Shown: in pieces, positions 16,447 to 25,586 of the stretch
How positions within the stretch are numbered: position 1 is the stretch's first letter
How the letters are laid out: each line of letters begins with the position of its first letter
Origin: Deltaproteobacteria bacterium
GTDB taxonomy: Bacteria; Myxococcota_A; Polyangia; Haliangiales; Haliangiaceae
DNA length: 64,000 nucleotides
Reading direction: 5' to 3'
Assembly (NCBI GenBank): GCA_020630875.1
Contig: JAHDIH010000004.1
Location: forward strand, 62,212-126,211
Translations under genes and position numbers: made by a program
The notes under the pieces: generated by a model
Told to the model about the DNA's origin: nothing
What the model saw: the letters and a program-made list of their open reading frames with translations, nothing else
Databases searched by the model: none

Positions 16447-17535
16447 CGCATCCCAGGCTTGAAACAGCGCATCTACGCTGCTTTCACGCGCTCCGTTGCC
16501 CATAAGACCCACCCGCCAGACTTGCCCTGCAAGCGGCCCTAGCCCGCCTCCTACTTCAATGCCAAATTCTTCGAGCAAACGTTGCCGATGGGCTTTCTCG
16601 TCGATTTTAGAATCGACCCGGATCGTATTGAGCATCGGCAATCTGTGACTTTCATTTTCAACAAAAAACTGCAGCTTTCGCTGCCCCATCATTTCCCTCA
16701 TATAATGATACGTCCGTTTATGCCTTGAGAAGCACTCTACCAAGCCCTCTTCCAGTACGGCCTCCACCGACGCAAGAAGCGCCATTACCATATTTACGGG
16801 AGCGGTGTGGTGGTACGCCCGGTCTCCTCCCCAGTAATTACTAAGTAACTCAACGTCTAAGTACCACGATGATATTGCCTGCATGCGACTTCGACGTTTG
16901 GCCATCGCACGCGAAGAAAACGTTACCGGCGCAAGCCCTGGAGGACACGACAAACATTTTTGACTGCCACTGAAAGCAGCATCTACCTGCCATTGATCGA
17001 GTTTTAGCTCCAACCCACCTAGACTTGTGACGCAGTCGAGCACAAAAAGCCCACCCGCGTTTTGAATCGTTTCTCCGATATGAGACAGGTCTTGCAAAAC
17101 ACCAGTTGAAGTCTCTGCATGAACAAGACACGTAACCGCCGGACGGAAGTCCTCAACTTCCGAAATGATAGTGGCTTGTTCAAACGGCCTTCCCCACTCT
17201 TGAGAAACAATTTTTACTTTTCCGCCCAGACGCTGGGCTAGCTCGGCCATTCGTCCACCGAATACGCCGTGCGCGAAAACGAGCACTCGATCGCCTGGAC
17301 TCACCAAATTCGTCAGCACCATTTCCATGCCAGCAGACCCTGTACCGCTTGCAGCAAACGTTAACTCGTTATTCGTTCCAAATAACTTCCGTAGCCCCGC
17401 TGACAAATCGTCCATAGCCCGTAAAAAATAAGGATCCATGTGACCCACCGGCGGCTGGGCCAGCGCATCCAATGCTTGCGGGTAACACGGTGATGGGCCG
17501 GGGCCGAGAAGCAGTCGCGTTGGCGGATTTCTCAT
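16435..17535 (-). CDS. Class V aminotransferase (alanine-glyoxylate/serine-pyruvate type)
   Basis: PLP-dependent aminotransferase of 366 residues. It starts with the family motif LLLGPGPSPCYPQALDAL and GHMDPYF, has the GTGSAGMEM PLP-phosphate region, FVLDCVTSLGG with the Asp that contacts the PLP ring, and the Schiff-base Lys in SGSQKCLS. It most likely interconverts alanine, serine or glyoxylate and pyruvate. The ATG overlaps the preceding hotdog-protein stop by 4 bp, so the two are translationally coupled. Substrate specificity (AGXT versus phosphonate or purine-catabolism transaminases) cannot be decided here. Confidence 0.9.
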   Translation of the reverse strand: MRNPPTRLLLGPGPSPCYPQALDALAQPPVGHMDPYFLRAMDDLSAGLRKLFGTNNELTFAASGTGSAGMEMVLTNLVSPGDRVLVFAHGVFGGRMAELAQRLGGKVKIVSQEWGRPFEQATIISEVEDFRPAVTCLVHAETSTGVLQDLSHIGETIQNAGGLFVLDCVTSLGGLELKLDQWQVDAAFSGSQKCLSCPPGLAPVTFSSRAMAKRRSRMQAISSWYLDVELLSNYWGGDRAYHHTAPVNMVMALLASVEAVLEEGLVECFSRHKRTYHYMREMMGQRKLQFFVENESHRLPMLNTIRVDSKIDEKAHRQRLLEEFGIEVGGGLGPLAGQVWRVGLMGNGARESSVDALFQAWDALRL

Positions 17536-18059
17536 CCTCGTTTTTTGGGACCGACTAAAGTTTCTAAGTACACTTCGGTAACTACTTCGCCTTTTTCATT
17601 CGAAATCTCTACTTTGATTTCGTACTCTTGACGTTCCGCGGTGTCGAGAATGGGAGCATGCGATCGAGCGGTCAGCGTACCACGTGCTTTCTTCAAATAT
17701 TTGGCGCGTAGTCCCGCAACAATAAATCTTCCATCATCTGGCATGGAGTACTGAAGTGCAAGATTCCCCGCTAGCTCCGCCAAATTTACTAGCGCGATGG
17801 CGTGGACCGACTTGAGATGATTGCGAACCCCTCTGCGATCTTTGAGCTGGATTTCGCAGTAGCCTGGCTCTAAAACCTTAACTTCAGATTTGATAGAACC
17901 TGAATAGGGAACCATCGCCCCAAGCATTTTGTCGAATAGGCGAGATCCACCAGGAACAGGTTTGAACTTGTCCCAAGCATCACGAATTAAATTTCTTTCC
18001 TCTAAACTTAGAATTGCCACGGTGCAGCCTGGCATGACGTGCTGTGTCAAGGCAACCAT
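17532..18059 (-). CDS. Hotdog-fold DUF4442 protein, thioesterase-like
   Basis: 175-residue protein of the DUF4442 hotdog group, related to PaaI-type acyl-CoA thioesterases. The long helix after LKSVHAIALVNLAELAGNLALQYSMPDDGRFIV and the strands KVLEPGYCEIQLKDRRGVRNHL fit the fold: Asn114-His near the start of the helix and Glu further on are the positions usually important in hotdog thioesterases. The exact start is uncertain; ATG 18059 or later starts such as ATG 18035 would give MVALTQH or MPGCTV. It is coupled by a 4-bp overlap to the aminotransferase. Function in acyl-CoA hydrolysis is inferred. Confidence 0.75.
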   Translation of the reverse strand: MVALTQHVMPGCTVAILSLEERNLIRDAWDKFKPVPGGSRLFDKMLGAMVPYSGSIKSEVKVLEPGYCEIQLKDRRGVRNHLKSVHAIALVNLAELAGNLALQYSMPDDGRFIVAGLRAKYLKKARGTLTARSHAPILDTAERQEYEIKVEISNEKGEVVTEVYLETLVGPKKRG

Positions 18060-18183
18060 CTTTACTTACCATCACCCAGGATTCTTTCCCCCAGCCCGAG
18101 GGTAAGAAACCACAAGATTGCTCGATTTTGCCTTCTAACATCCTGAAATAACGACTGGCAGGGCATTTGCAATGCTTAGGCCC

Positions 18184-18552
18184 ATGAAAACTTTATCGCG
18201 GATGTTGGGAATCTCATTACTGTCACTATCACTTACTGGCTGCGCTGCAGAGGAAGAATCCGCCCAGGTCGGTGCGGAGATTATGGTCGCTGAAGAGGCA
18301 ATGACCGACGCCTACGTCGCTTGTGAAGCCACTGTAGCCACAAGCATGCACCAATCGGTAATCGACGCCGGAACTCAAGACGATGCTAGTTGCATTGCCG
18401 CTGCCACCGACCTAAGTGGATGCATCACAAAAAAGGATTGCACCAAACTTCTTGGCGGAGATGTTGGGGTTAGCGTTTGTGAAAACAAAGTAGCGTCCTT
18501 CAATACGGCTTGTGGTGTCGTTCTCGACTTTTCCTATGAGGTAACGCAGTAA
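18184..18552 (+). CDS. Cys-rich lipoprotein A of a tandem pair
   Basis: 122 residues from ATG 18184 (MKTLSRMLGISLLSLSLTGC), with a lipobox LTGC. An in-frame ATG at 18172 adds four residues. The mature part has the pattern C-x-SC-x8-C-ITKKDC-TKL-...-VC-x10-C. The next gene repeats this pattern (SC-x8-C-VGKKTC-ADL-...-LC-x10-C), so the two arose by duplication. Such short disulphide-rich lipoproteins have no known enzymatic role. It stands 37 bp before its paralogue, and a TonB-dependent receptor follows, which may point to a shared envelope function. Confidence 0.75.
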   Translation: MKTLSRMLGISLLSLSLTGCAAEEESAQVGAEIMVAEEAMTDAYVACEATVATSMHQSVIDAGTQDDASCIAAATDLSGCITKKDCTKLLGGDVGVSVCENKVASFNTACGVVLDFSYEVTQ

Positions 18553-18589
18553 ATTTGCCACCTCACTACAGGTATCGGAGTATCGACTT

Positions 18590-19078
18590 ATGAGATTTAG
18601 CTTATTTGCAATCATGTTAATGATGGCGTGCGGTTCAGGTGGCAGCGAAAGCACGGACGAAAGTGCCAGCGCGGCCGAGGCCATCGAACGCCACTATTCC
18701 AACTGCGGCAGCCAGTTGGAGCTTCCCGCAGTTTCTGGAGAATCGTGTGGTCTCGCTCTAAGTGAATTAGAAGAATGCGTCGGAAAAAAAACGTGTGCAG
18801 ACTTAGAGTCGATGATGCTTGGCTCTGGACTGTGCAATTCCAAACACAGTACGGCGGAGCAAGAGTGCGCCGTGACAATAGAACATACCTTCGCCCCGCA
18901 ATGCACGAGAGGTAAAGCGTTTCTAGAGACATGCGCCAGCTCCGATGAGTGCGACTCTTGTTTATGCAATACGTTTGACGACGGCGGAATGGTTTGCGCC
19001 AGAGCTTGCCTAACGGATTCGGATTGCCCTAGCCCATCTCTCGGATGCAACAAAAAAGGTATCTGCAAGCGGTCTTAG
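18590..19078 (+). CDS. Cys-rich lipoprotein B of a tandem pair
   Basis: 162 residues. The signal MRFSLFAIMLMMAC ends in a lipobox-like MMAC. The central part aligns by eye with the preceding lipoprotein (SCGLALSELEECVGKKTCADL against SCIAAATDLSGCITKKDCTKL, each split across fewer than 20 matching residues). It has an extra C-terminal EGF-like/Dickkopf-like Cys cluster: CASSDECDSCLCNTF and CLTDSDCPSPSLGCNKKGIC. A GGAG Shine-Dalgarno lies 9 nt before the ATG, as expected for an internal operon gene. The last 34 bp overlap the TonB receptor start in another frame, which suggests coupling to it. Confidence 0.75.
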   Translation: MRFSLFAIMLMMACGSGGSESTDESASAAEAIERHYSNCGSQLELPAVSGESCGLALSELEECVGKKTCADLESMMLGSGLCNSKHSTAEQECAVTIEHTFAPQCTRGKAFLETCASSDECDSCLCNTFDDGGMVCARACLTDSDCPSPSLGCNKKGICKRS

Positions 19079-20877
19079 TCGCACTGTCGTGTGCGGCAAC
19101 TTCTTCAGCGGACGAAGTCAGCGCTGAAGAAGATGAGATTGTTGAAATTTGGGCCGAGCGAGAGGACAAGCCATTCGATCGAGACACATCGCTGCGTCTC
19201 ACGAACCAAGACTTGCTTGACCGAGGTATCACCGACCTAGCCGATGCGCTCAATAACATTCCAGAGCTAAGAGTGCGCGTGATGGGACGTGGTGGGAAGC
19301 AGGTAAACATTAGAGGCGCTCGTAAGGGTTCCGTAAAAGTGTTGATTGATGGAATACCAATAGCGGATCCTTACTATGGAACTACGGACATCACCGCCAT
19401 ACCTGTTACTGATATCGCCGAGATACGAGTATCAGGCGCACCAGCGTCACCGATAGACGGACTCGGCGGCCCCGGCGGAATTGTTGAAGTGCATACTTTT
19501 GATGCCTACGGAAACTCTGCAGCAAGAGTGCGCGTCGCTGCAGGCTCACTTCCAGAGTACCGCTTCTCGGGTACCGCACGCGGTGACGTTGCTGGCATCG
19601 CCACACGACTGAACTTTCATGCCGCCAGGCAAAACCGACTGCTACTTCAAGAGGATGGTGCGATTCCATCTCTACGGCAAAACCAATGGACTGCAGGTGC
19701 CCGTGGAAGGTTCGAGAAACGATTCGGAAATAGACGTCTCGGACTCGATCTATCCCTACTCAACAAGTCCTACGTAGTTCCTCCCGGAGCTGATGGCATT
19801 CGCGCAATAACGAGCGTTGATAAAGAGTCTCAAGAGAGCATCGCCGCAACCCTTTCTGATCGATGGGGCAAAATGAACGTAGATGTCTTTTTGCATGGCG
19901 CCCATCTCACGAAACACTCTCGCTTTTTGCCAGCGCCGGGGGGAGTTGAAACAGGCTTCGAAAACCTTCGTGGACTCTCGCTAGGAGGACGAATGGTAGT
20001 AAGTCGGTACCTGAACAACCAGTTGGCACTACTAGGTTCCGTAGCGGCAGATTATGCACAAGCAGAATCGAAGCGAGCGCAAATTACCGAGACGGGAAAT
20101 ACTCAGGCAACCAATGCAGCTTTGGGGATTACCTTCAACAATGGCAGTTGGGACATACGACTTGCAGGTGGCATTACCGTCCCCATTTCGGTCGGAGATT
20201 CGCCCTGGCTTGAGTACAAGTTCTCCACGACGTGGAAAGTAGCCAAGTATACGAAACTTAACGTGGTAGCGGCACGCAAAGGAAGACTTCCGACGATCAG
20301 AGAGTTTTTTCAAGACGGTACTGGCAATAAGGAACTCAACCCAGAAGTTGCCGACTATGCATCGCTGGGAGGAAGTTACCAAAGTGAATCGCTGGACATC
20401 ACGGCCGAAGGGTTTGCCAAAAGAACTACAGGTCTTTTGCGGTTTTCTTCCAGCGAAGGCCGCTTGGTAAACTTAGGAAGAACAGATTTTATTGGAGCGG
20501 ATTTCAGAGCGATCGCTTTTGCCAATCACTTGATTGGAGGCGAAGCTACCTACAACTATATTTTCGTGACTGACGAAATCCAGGGTGACGACCCACTCGA
20601 CTTTCTTCCTAAACATCGCTTTGAAGTTGCAGCAACCTCCAAAGTAAAATCCTGGAGGCTGAGACTACGAGCTCGCTATCTGTCGGAGCAAATTGACGCA
20701 GCAACAACCATTCCATCTCAGTTGACCACTCACTTCACAGCCATCAAAAACTTTAAAGATGTAGCGTTCACCTTGAGAGTAGATAACGTATTCGACCGCC
20801 GCCCCCTCATACGCTCAGGTGGAGTGTTTGATAGCGGAAGGACCATTTTCTTGGCACTGTCTGCAAGACTCGATTGA
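19045..20877 (+). CDS. TonB-dependent outer-membrane receptor (BtuB-like)
   Basis: 610-residue TonB-dependent receptor for energised uptake across the outer membrane. Signal peptide MQQKRYLQAVLVALSCAATSSA is followed by a plug domain with the classical elements DLADALNNIPELRVRVMG, INIRG-like VNIRGARKG, VLIDGIPI, DIAEIRVSGAP and GGIVEVHT. A ~470-residue barrel with aromatic strands then ends in FLALSARLD rather than the usual terminal Phe/Trp. It is smaller than siderophore receptors and nearest in layout to BtuB/cobalamin-type receptors, but the ligand is unknown. It overlaps the Cys-rich lipoprotein gene, and the peroxidase promoter lies over its last codons. Confidence 0.9.
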   Translation: MQQKRYLQAVLVALSCAATSSADEVSAEEDEIVEIWAEREDKPFDRDTSLRLTNQDLLDRGITDLADALNNIPELRVRVMGRGGKQVNIRGARKGSVKVLIDGIPIADPYYGTTDITAIPVTDIAEIRVSGAPASPIDGLGGPGGIVEVHTFDAYGNSAARVRVAAGSLPEYRFSGTARGDVAGIATRLNFHAARQNRLLLQEDGAIPSLRQNQWTAGARGRFEKRFGNRRLGLDLSLLNKSYVVPPGADGIRAITSVDKESQESIAATLSDRWGKMNVDVFLHGAHLTKHSRFLPAPGGVETGFENLRGLSLGGRMVVSRYLNNQLALLGSVAADYAQAESKRAQITETGNTQATNAALGITFNNGSWDIRLAGGITVPISVGDSPWLEYKFSTTWKVAKYTKLNVVAARKGRLPTIREFFQDGTGNKELNPEVADYASLGGSYQSESLDITAEGFAKRTTGLLRFSSSEGRLVNLGRTDFIGADFRAIAFANHLIGGEATYNYIFVTDEIQGDDPLDFLPKHRFEVAATSKVKSWRLRLRARYLSEQIDAATTIPSQLTTHFTAIKNFKDVAFTLRVDNVFDRRPLIRSGGVFDSGRTIFLALSARLD

Positions 20878-20901
20878 CACAAACCCAAACGGTGATAGCT
20901 T
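20874..20901 (+). promoter_or_regulatory. Consensus leaderless promoter for the di-haem peroxidase
   Basis: TTGACA (20874-20879) overlaps the receptor stop codon; a 16-nt spacer and TAGCTT (20896-20901) follow, and ATG 20908 is exactly 7 nt after the hexamer. Confidence 0.7.
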
Positions 20902-20907
20902 CGCGTA

Positions 20908-22053
20908 ATGCGTATCTTTGCGATACTGGTGTTATCCGCGGCAAGTTGTAAATCTAACGCTCCTAGGCAGAGCGAATCCAAGATCGAAAAACTTGGCTCC
21001 CTGATATTCATGGATGAGTCACTATCCGAACCAGCAGGCCAAGCTTGTGGTTCTTGTCATCTTCCAGGACTTCGGTTTACCGGTAACGACCGGTCTTCTG
21101 TTATCGCCGTAGCCAACAATGCGCGGCTTGATGACTTTGGAATAAGAAATGTTCCCACGGTTAGTTACGCCAAATTTATTCCCCCTTTTCAGTTCATAGT
21201 GGACGATGGTGAGCGCATCCCCATGGGAGGACTTTTTTGGGACGGTCGATCTGCAAACTTAGAAGAGCAAGCGGTTGAGCCATTTTATAACCGCCGCGAG
21301 ATGGGAAACCCAGCCGGAGATTCGGTAGCCAAGAAGATCGAGGCCGCCCCTTACGCGCCTCTTTTTAAAGAAGTTTTTGGAAAACAGATATTCGACACCC
21401 CAGACGTTGCCTTTAAATCAGCGAACAAAGCTCTCGCGGCTTTTCAACGCTCTAGCATAGTAAATCCATTTTCTAGTAAGTTTGATCAATATTTGCGGGG
21501 CAAGTCGTCGCTTAGTGACCTAGAACAAAAGGGTTTTGAACTGTTCAAAGACAAAGAAAAAGGGAACTGCTTAGCTTGTCATGTTGGCGATGAAAATTCG
21601 CGCGACCCAGAAAAATGGCTTTTTACTGACTTCACTTACGACAATATAGGAGTGCCAAGGAATAGGCTTATTCCAGCGAATAAAGACAACGCACACTTTG
21701 ACCTAGGATTGTGCGCTAGTGAGTTAACGCGCGACTATCCAGAACTCAAAGACAAAAAGTATTGTGGTGCGTTCCGGGTACCGACGTTGCGAAACGTTGC
21801 CGTAACCTCACCTTACATGCATAACGGTGTCTTTATTACTTTGAAAGACGCCGTAACGTTCTATTCCACTAGAGATACCGACAGTAGAAGATGGTACCCC
21901 AATGGAATCTACGATGACGCCCCGGAAGAATATCACGGTAGCGTCAACCGAGATGAGCCACCCTACGATAGAAAACCGGGTCAAGCGCCGCGGCTTACAG
22001 CCGATGAAATCGAAGCAATCGTTGCGTTCCTTGAAACGCTCACAGATCAATAG
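20908..22053 (+). CDS. Di-haem cytochrome c peroxidase, MauG/CcpA family, lipoprotein
   Basis: 381-residue periplasmic di-haem protein that reduces hydrogen peroxide with electrons from cytochrome c, or oxidises a protein partner as MauG does. Two haem c sites are visible: CGSCH at 47-51 and CLACH at 221-225. Typical segments DGRSANLEEQAVEPFYNRREMGNP and RVPTLRNVAVTSPYMHNGVF are present. The N-terminus MRIFAILVLSAASC has a lipobox, so it is probably anchored in a membrane. A leaderless promoter precedes it and a rho-independent terminator follows, so it is a single-gene unit. Confidence 0.92.
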   Translation: MRIFAILVLSAASCKSNAPRQSESKIEKLGSLIFMDESLSEPAGQACGSCHLPGLRFTGNDRSSVIAVANNARLDDFGIRNVPTVSYAKFIPPFQFIVDDGERIPMGGLFWDGRSANLEEQAVEPFYNRREMGNPAGDSVAKKIEAAPYAPLFKEVFGKQIFDTPDVAFKSANKALAAFQRSSIVNPFSSKFDQYLRGKSSLSDLEQKGFELFKDKEKGNCLACHVGDENSRDPEKWLFTDFTYDNIGVPRNRLIPANKDNAHFDLGLCASELTRDYPELKDKKYCGAFRVPTLRNVAVTSPYMHNGVFITLKDAVTFYSTRDTDSRRWYPNGIYDDAPEEYHGSVNRDEPPYDRKPGQAPRLTADEIEAIVAFLETLTDQ

Positions 22054-22095
22054 CTTTTGGTCGCAAGCGAAATTTCAGGAGCTTCTCTAAGGGTT

Positions 22096-22126
22096 GAAGG
22101 AGTATGGTGCTAATACTTCGTTTTTT
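22096..22126 (+). terminator. Rho-independent terminator after the peroxidase
   Basis: GAAG-GA-GTAT, a 7-nt loop, ATAC-TTC (22096-22119), then G and six T's. The T-run touches the 3' end of the convergent cardiolipin synthase gene. Confidence 0.7.
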
Positions 22127-23549
22127 ACAGGTACGGCGCGCCAAGCTTAGCAACAGAGTCTCTAGTCCGGGCAAAGAATCCGCTGCGTATGTAGGTATCA
22201 CTGTCGATGAGTTCGCTTTTTTCTCGCAGACGTTCGAAGTGTTCTGTAAGACGTGCTGCTAGTTTTTCATCAAAAACTTCGAGATTGTACTCAAAATTTA
22301 ATCGCAAACTTCTTGGGTCCAGATTTGCGGAACCCAAAATGGTATAATGGCTATCGATTACGATTACTTTTGAATGATTGAATGGTGGTGGTTGCAAGTA
22401 TACGCGGCATCCGTACCTTGTGACTTCCGGATAGAAGGCTCGCGAAGCCCACTTTACAATCGGCAAATTATTCTTTGCGGGAAGCATGATGTCAACTTGC
22501 ACTCCGCGTAGGGCAGCGGCATGTAACGCAGACAAAAGTTCGCGACCAGGAATAAAGTAGGGAGTCATAATTCGTACATGATGGTTTGCGCAGCTTAGCG
22601 CCCCCACGATCATCCATTGCAATACTTCAAAGTCTTCATTGGGACCATCAGGAACGCTTCGACAAAGCGCATCGCCGGCGACCTTGGCTTCGACCTTTTG
22701 CACTGGAGCTTTTTCTCCTGTTGAAAACCCCCAATCCTCGTAAAACATGTCCTCTAAAGAAGATACCACCGGACCCAAGAGTTTGAAGTGAACGTCGGCG
22801 GTTCTGTTTTTATTTTTCTCATCTTCAACCATATGCCGCTGGCCGATATTCATCCCACCAGTAAAGCCAACTTCACCATCGACCGTTAGCAACTTGCGGT
22901 GATTACGAAGATTCAAGCGAAGTCCGCGCAATGAAATTGCCAAAGGCAAAAAGCGAGCGACACGTACGGACTTGTACTCCTTCAAAAGTTTCCTCACCCT
23001 TGGACGGGAATACCTTTCTCCGATCGCGTCAATAATTACTCGTACGTCAACACCTCGCCCCGCCGCTTCCCCGAGTGCCTTTACGAACAAAAGTCCCGCA
23101 TCATCGGTATCGAAAATATAGGTGCAGACGAAGACGTGTTTCTTCGCCTTTTCTATCGCTTCAAGCATCGCGGGGTAAGCTTCTTCTCCATTGAATAACG
23201 GCACAACGCTGTTGCCTGCAAGTAATGGCGTACGACAGACCTTTTCCGATAAAAGCATGAACGAAGAAATGTCTTGGCCTGAATTATCGGTATCCCCCTC
23301 GACGTGAAAGGCGGTGTAATCTCGTGCTGCCCCTAGAGAGAATCGCCCCTCTTCACGCCACCCCTTCGCTTTGGTACGAATACGATTAACACCTAGAATC
23401 CAATAGGCAACCCCGCCGAACCCCGGCACGAGCAAACAGATGAATATCCAATTCAACGCTGCTCGCGGATCTCGCTTGTTTAAAAGCGCATGTAAGGCAG
23501 AGCCCAGTCCAAAAACCAAGATGCCTGTTGCGCTAGCCCATTGCCACAC
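22125..23549 (-). CDS. cls: Cardiolipin synthase (phospholipase D superfamily)
   Basis: 474-residue inner-membrane enzyme that condenses phosphatidylglycerol into cardiolipin. Two N-terminal membrane helices (WQWASATGILVFGLGSALHALL and a second after RAALNWIFICLLVPGFGGVAYWILG) precede two HKD catalytic motifs, NHRKLLTVDGEVGFTGGMN and NHSKVIVIDSHYTILGSANLD. This is the usual Cls architecture and length. The start is GTG, with a TACTCG hexamer close upstream. It converges on the peroxidase gene and follows the VWA lipoprotein on the same strand with a ~40-bp gap. Confidence 0.93.
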   Translation of the reverse strand: MWQWASATGILVFGLGSALHALLNKRDPRAALNWIFICLLVPGFGGVAYWILGVNRIRTKAKGWREEGRFSLGAARDYTAFHVEGDTDNSGQDISSFMLLSEKVCRTPLLAGNSVVPLFNGEEAYPAMLEAIEKAKKHVFVCTYIFDTDDAGLLFVKALGEAAGRGVDVRVIIDAIGERYSRPRVRKLLKEYKSVRVARFLPLAISLRGLRLNLRNHRKLLTVDGEVGFTGGMNIGQRHMVEDEKNKNRTADVHFKLLGPVVSSLEDMFYEDWGFSTGEKAPVQKVEAKVAGDALCRSVPDGPNEDFEVLQWMIVGALSCANHHVRIMTPYFIPGRELLSALHAAALRGVQVDIMLPAKNNLPIVKWASRAFYPEVTRYGCRVYLQPPPFNHSKVIVIDSHYTILGSANLDPRSLRLNFEYNLEVFDEKLAARLTEHFERLREKSELIDSDTYIRSGFFARTRDSVAKLGAPYL

Positions 23550-23589
23550 AGTTCCGAGTACGTTTCTGAGGGATATTTGTCAACTGATA

Positions 23590-24549
23590 CTAGTCGATAT
23601 CAGGAAACGCTGCGCATGATGCGTCAAACTTATCAAGGGCTGCCTGCAAAGCACCTGTTAAGTCACCAGAGCAAATGGAGGACCAGGCCACAGAGTCATC
23701 GCCTGCCGCTGCTGCAAACTGTTTCAGTCTGGTGGCTTCCGTAGCGTCCCCGAGTGTAGACATGCAATCGCTTTGTGCCGCCACGATTGCAGCTGCCCAA
23801 CGACCGCTTCCGCCCTTGATATTGTCAAAATCCACAATGAAATCTTGAACGTCGATAATTTCATCCGGTCTGCTTCCGCAAACGCCATGAGAGCCGCCCT
23901 CTTCCCAGTCGTCTTGGACTCGTGAACAATCATCTTCGTCGGTAAGGTAGATGATTCCGAGTAATGCATCTTCCCGCAGGAACCCGTTGTTCTCAGGTGC
24001 TTGCAATGCCCAACGAGTCATGAGGAGCGGCATCTCAGTAGAAGGCCCGGTGGTACCAACGGAAGCTAAATCGCTAAACTTGCTGGAAAGTGATGCATCG
24101 TCGCCGGTGAGCCAGCGAGGTCCGCCACCAGAAGGTTGTTTCAGAATACCGTTGTCTCCGCTCTCGTTAAACGTTTGCTTAGGAAACGGCGGGATTCCTG
24201 GAATGGGAAACGGGGGATTGGGGTCAAGTACAAAGCTCATGTCTCGACCAGTGGTGGTGACTCCGATACGAAAGTCGACGGGCTTGTCGTCAACGTTGCG
24301 ATAGTTTTTAATGATATCGGCAAATTTAGAGAAGTTGGTCGTAAGGTTCGCTTGCTCTTCCGACATGGAACCAGAATCATCGATGACGAAAAGCAAATCG
24401 ATGTTGGTACAAGCTTCAGGTTCACCAAAGTTTGGTGGGCTGGCATCTGCCCCGTCACCATTGCCGTCCTTGCCATCTACTGATGCCGGACCACATCCCA
24501 AAAGTACAAGACTCATAACTAGAATTAATTTCACCTCGGGAGAGTACAT
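23590..24549 (-). CDS. VWA-domain lipoprotein
   Basis: About 319 residues. The N-terminus MYSPEVKLILVMSLVLLGC is a lipoprotein signal with lipobox LLGC, followed by a Gly/Asp linker. The von Willebrand A domain begins at NIDLLFVIDDSGSMSEEQ, where DxSGS supplies MIDAS metal ligands, and continues with GVTTTGRDMSF and YLTDEDDCSR (a Thr-Asp pair in the MIDAS position). Four or more cysteines lie in the C-terminal half. Such proteins are frequent in Myxococcota genomes and probably mediate adhesion or protein binding at the cell surface. Start is ATG 24549; a TTG one codon earlier is also open. Confidence 0.85.
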   Translation of the reverse strand: MYSPEVKLILVMSLVLLGCGPASVDGKDGNGDGADASPPNFGEPEACTNIDLLFVIDDSGSMSEEQANLTTNFSKFADIIKNYRNVDDKPVDFRIGVTTTGRDMSFVLDPNPPFPIPGIPPFPKQTFNESGDNGILKQPSGGGPRWLTGDDASLSSKFSDLASVGTTGPSTEMPLLMTRWALQAPENNGFLREDALLGIIYLTDEDDCSRVQDDWEEGGSHGVCGSRPDEIIDVQDFIVDFDNIKGGSGRWAAAIVAAQSDCMSTLGDATEATRLKQFAAAAGDDSVAWSSICSGDLTGALQAALDKFDASCAAFPDID

Positions 24550-24650
24550 CAAAAACTTACCCCGTTGACGAAATTATCCCACAAGCTCGTGCAATGTCGG
24601 TTTATGGTTGATTTTATGAATAGTTCCTGCCACATACGACAGACGCAGGG

Positions 24651-25586
24651 ATGATCAAGACCACAAAACTTCACGCTGAATTCAACTCACAAGAAGCCAC
24701 TTGGTTAGCTTTCCCCTATGTCGAATCGGAATGGGGCGGCCAACTGGACGAGGCAAAAACGACCTTACGCCACGTGCTCGACGTGTTGGATGCGGCCGGC
24801 GAAACCGTGAGACTTTTGGGAGATTACAGAATTGCCTACGGCGATTGCTGGCTTCGAGACACCATGCCTATTTTTGCGACACGCAACGACAAGCTGGTCG
24901 GCATGGGAGGTAACTTTAACGGTTGGGGAGAAAAGTTTCAGATCCCAGGTGATGAAACCGTCGCAAGAGACGTTTGCCAAACGTTAGGAATAGAATACAT
25001 CAAACTCCCTCTCATCCTAGAAGGCGGTGGCATCGATACCGATGGAGATATCATTATCACCTCAGACTGCCTTCTTCATCCTCGTCGCAATCCAAATCTA
25101 AATGCTCGAATGTTACGTGAGCTTCTATGCGAAAGTCTTTCTGCAAATCAGTGCCTTGTTTTTAACGGCTCTCTGACCAACGACCACACCGACGGTCATA
25201 TTGATACGCTGGTCCGTTTTGTAGCGAAGAACAAAGTTGTTTGCATGACCCCTACCGACTACCGTGACCCCAACTACGAAACATTGCTTTCCTTGCAAGA
25301 GCAACTGGCGTTGACTGATCTAGAAGTCGTTACCGTGCCAAGTCCTGGGCTTGTCTACGACTCCAGCCGTAATGTTGCTCCCGCGAGTTACGTAAACTTC
25401 TATATCGCTAACAACGTGGTTTTAGTACCGACGTACGGAGTCGACCAAGATGATGCGATGCTGCAAGCGCTAAAGCCACTGTTCCCCAACAGACAGATTG
25501 TTGGTATCAATTCTCGCCCTCTTCTCGCGGGCGGCGGAGCAATTCATTGTTGCTTAATGCAGCAGCCAAAAATGGAGCCGTCATGA
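24651..25586 (+). CDS. aguA: Agmatine deiminase
   Basis: Hydrolyses agmatine to N-carbamoylputrescine and ammonia in polyamine synthesis from arginine. It belongs to the peptidyl-arginine-deiminase fold (GME superfamily). Visible motifs: WLAFPYVESEWGG near the N-terminus, WLRDTMPIF, GGNFNGWG, LEGGGID, DHTDGHIDTLVRFV (catalytic His and Asp) and GGGAIHC with the nucleophilic Cys near the C-terminus. At 311 residues it is slightly shorter than typical AguA (~340-370). It is the first gene of a three-gene operon; the aguB ATG overlaps its TGA. It diverges from the VWA lipoprotein gene. Confidence 0.94.
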   Translation: MIKTTKLHAEFNSQEATWLAFPYVESEWGGQLDEAKTTLRHVLDVLDAAGETVRLLGDYRIAYGDCWLRDTMPIFATRNDKLVGMGGNFNGWGEKFQIPGDETVARDVCQTLGIEYIKLPLILEGGGIDTDGDIIITSDCLLHPRRNPNLNARMLRELLCESLSANQCLVFNGSLTNDHTDGHIDTLVRFVAKNKVVCMTPTDYRDPNYETLLSLQEQLALTDLEVVTVPSPGLVYDSSRNVAPASYVNFYIANNVVLVPTYGVDQDDAMLQALKPLFPNRQIVGINSRPLLAGGGAIHCCLMQQPKMEPS

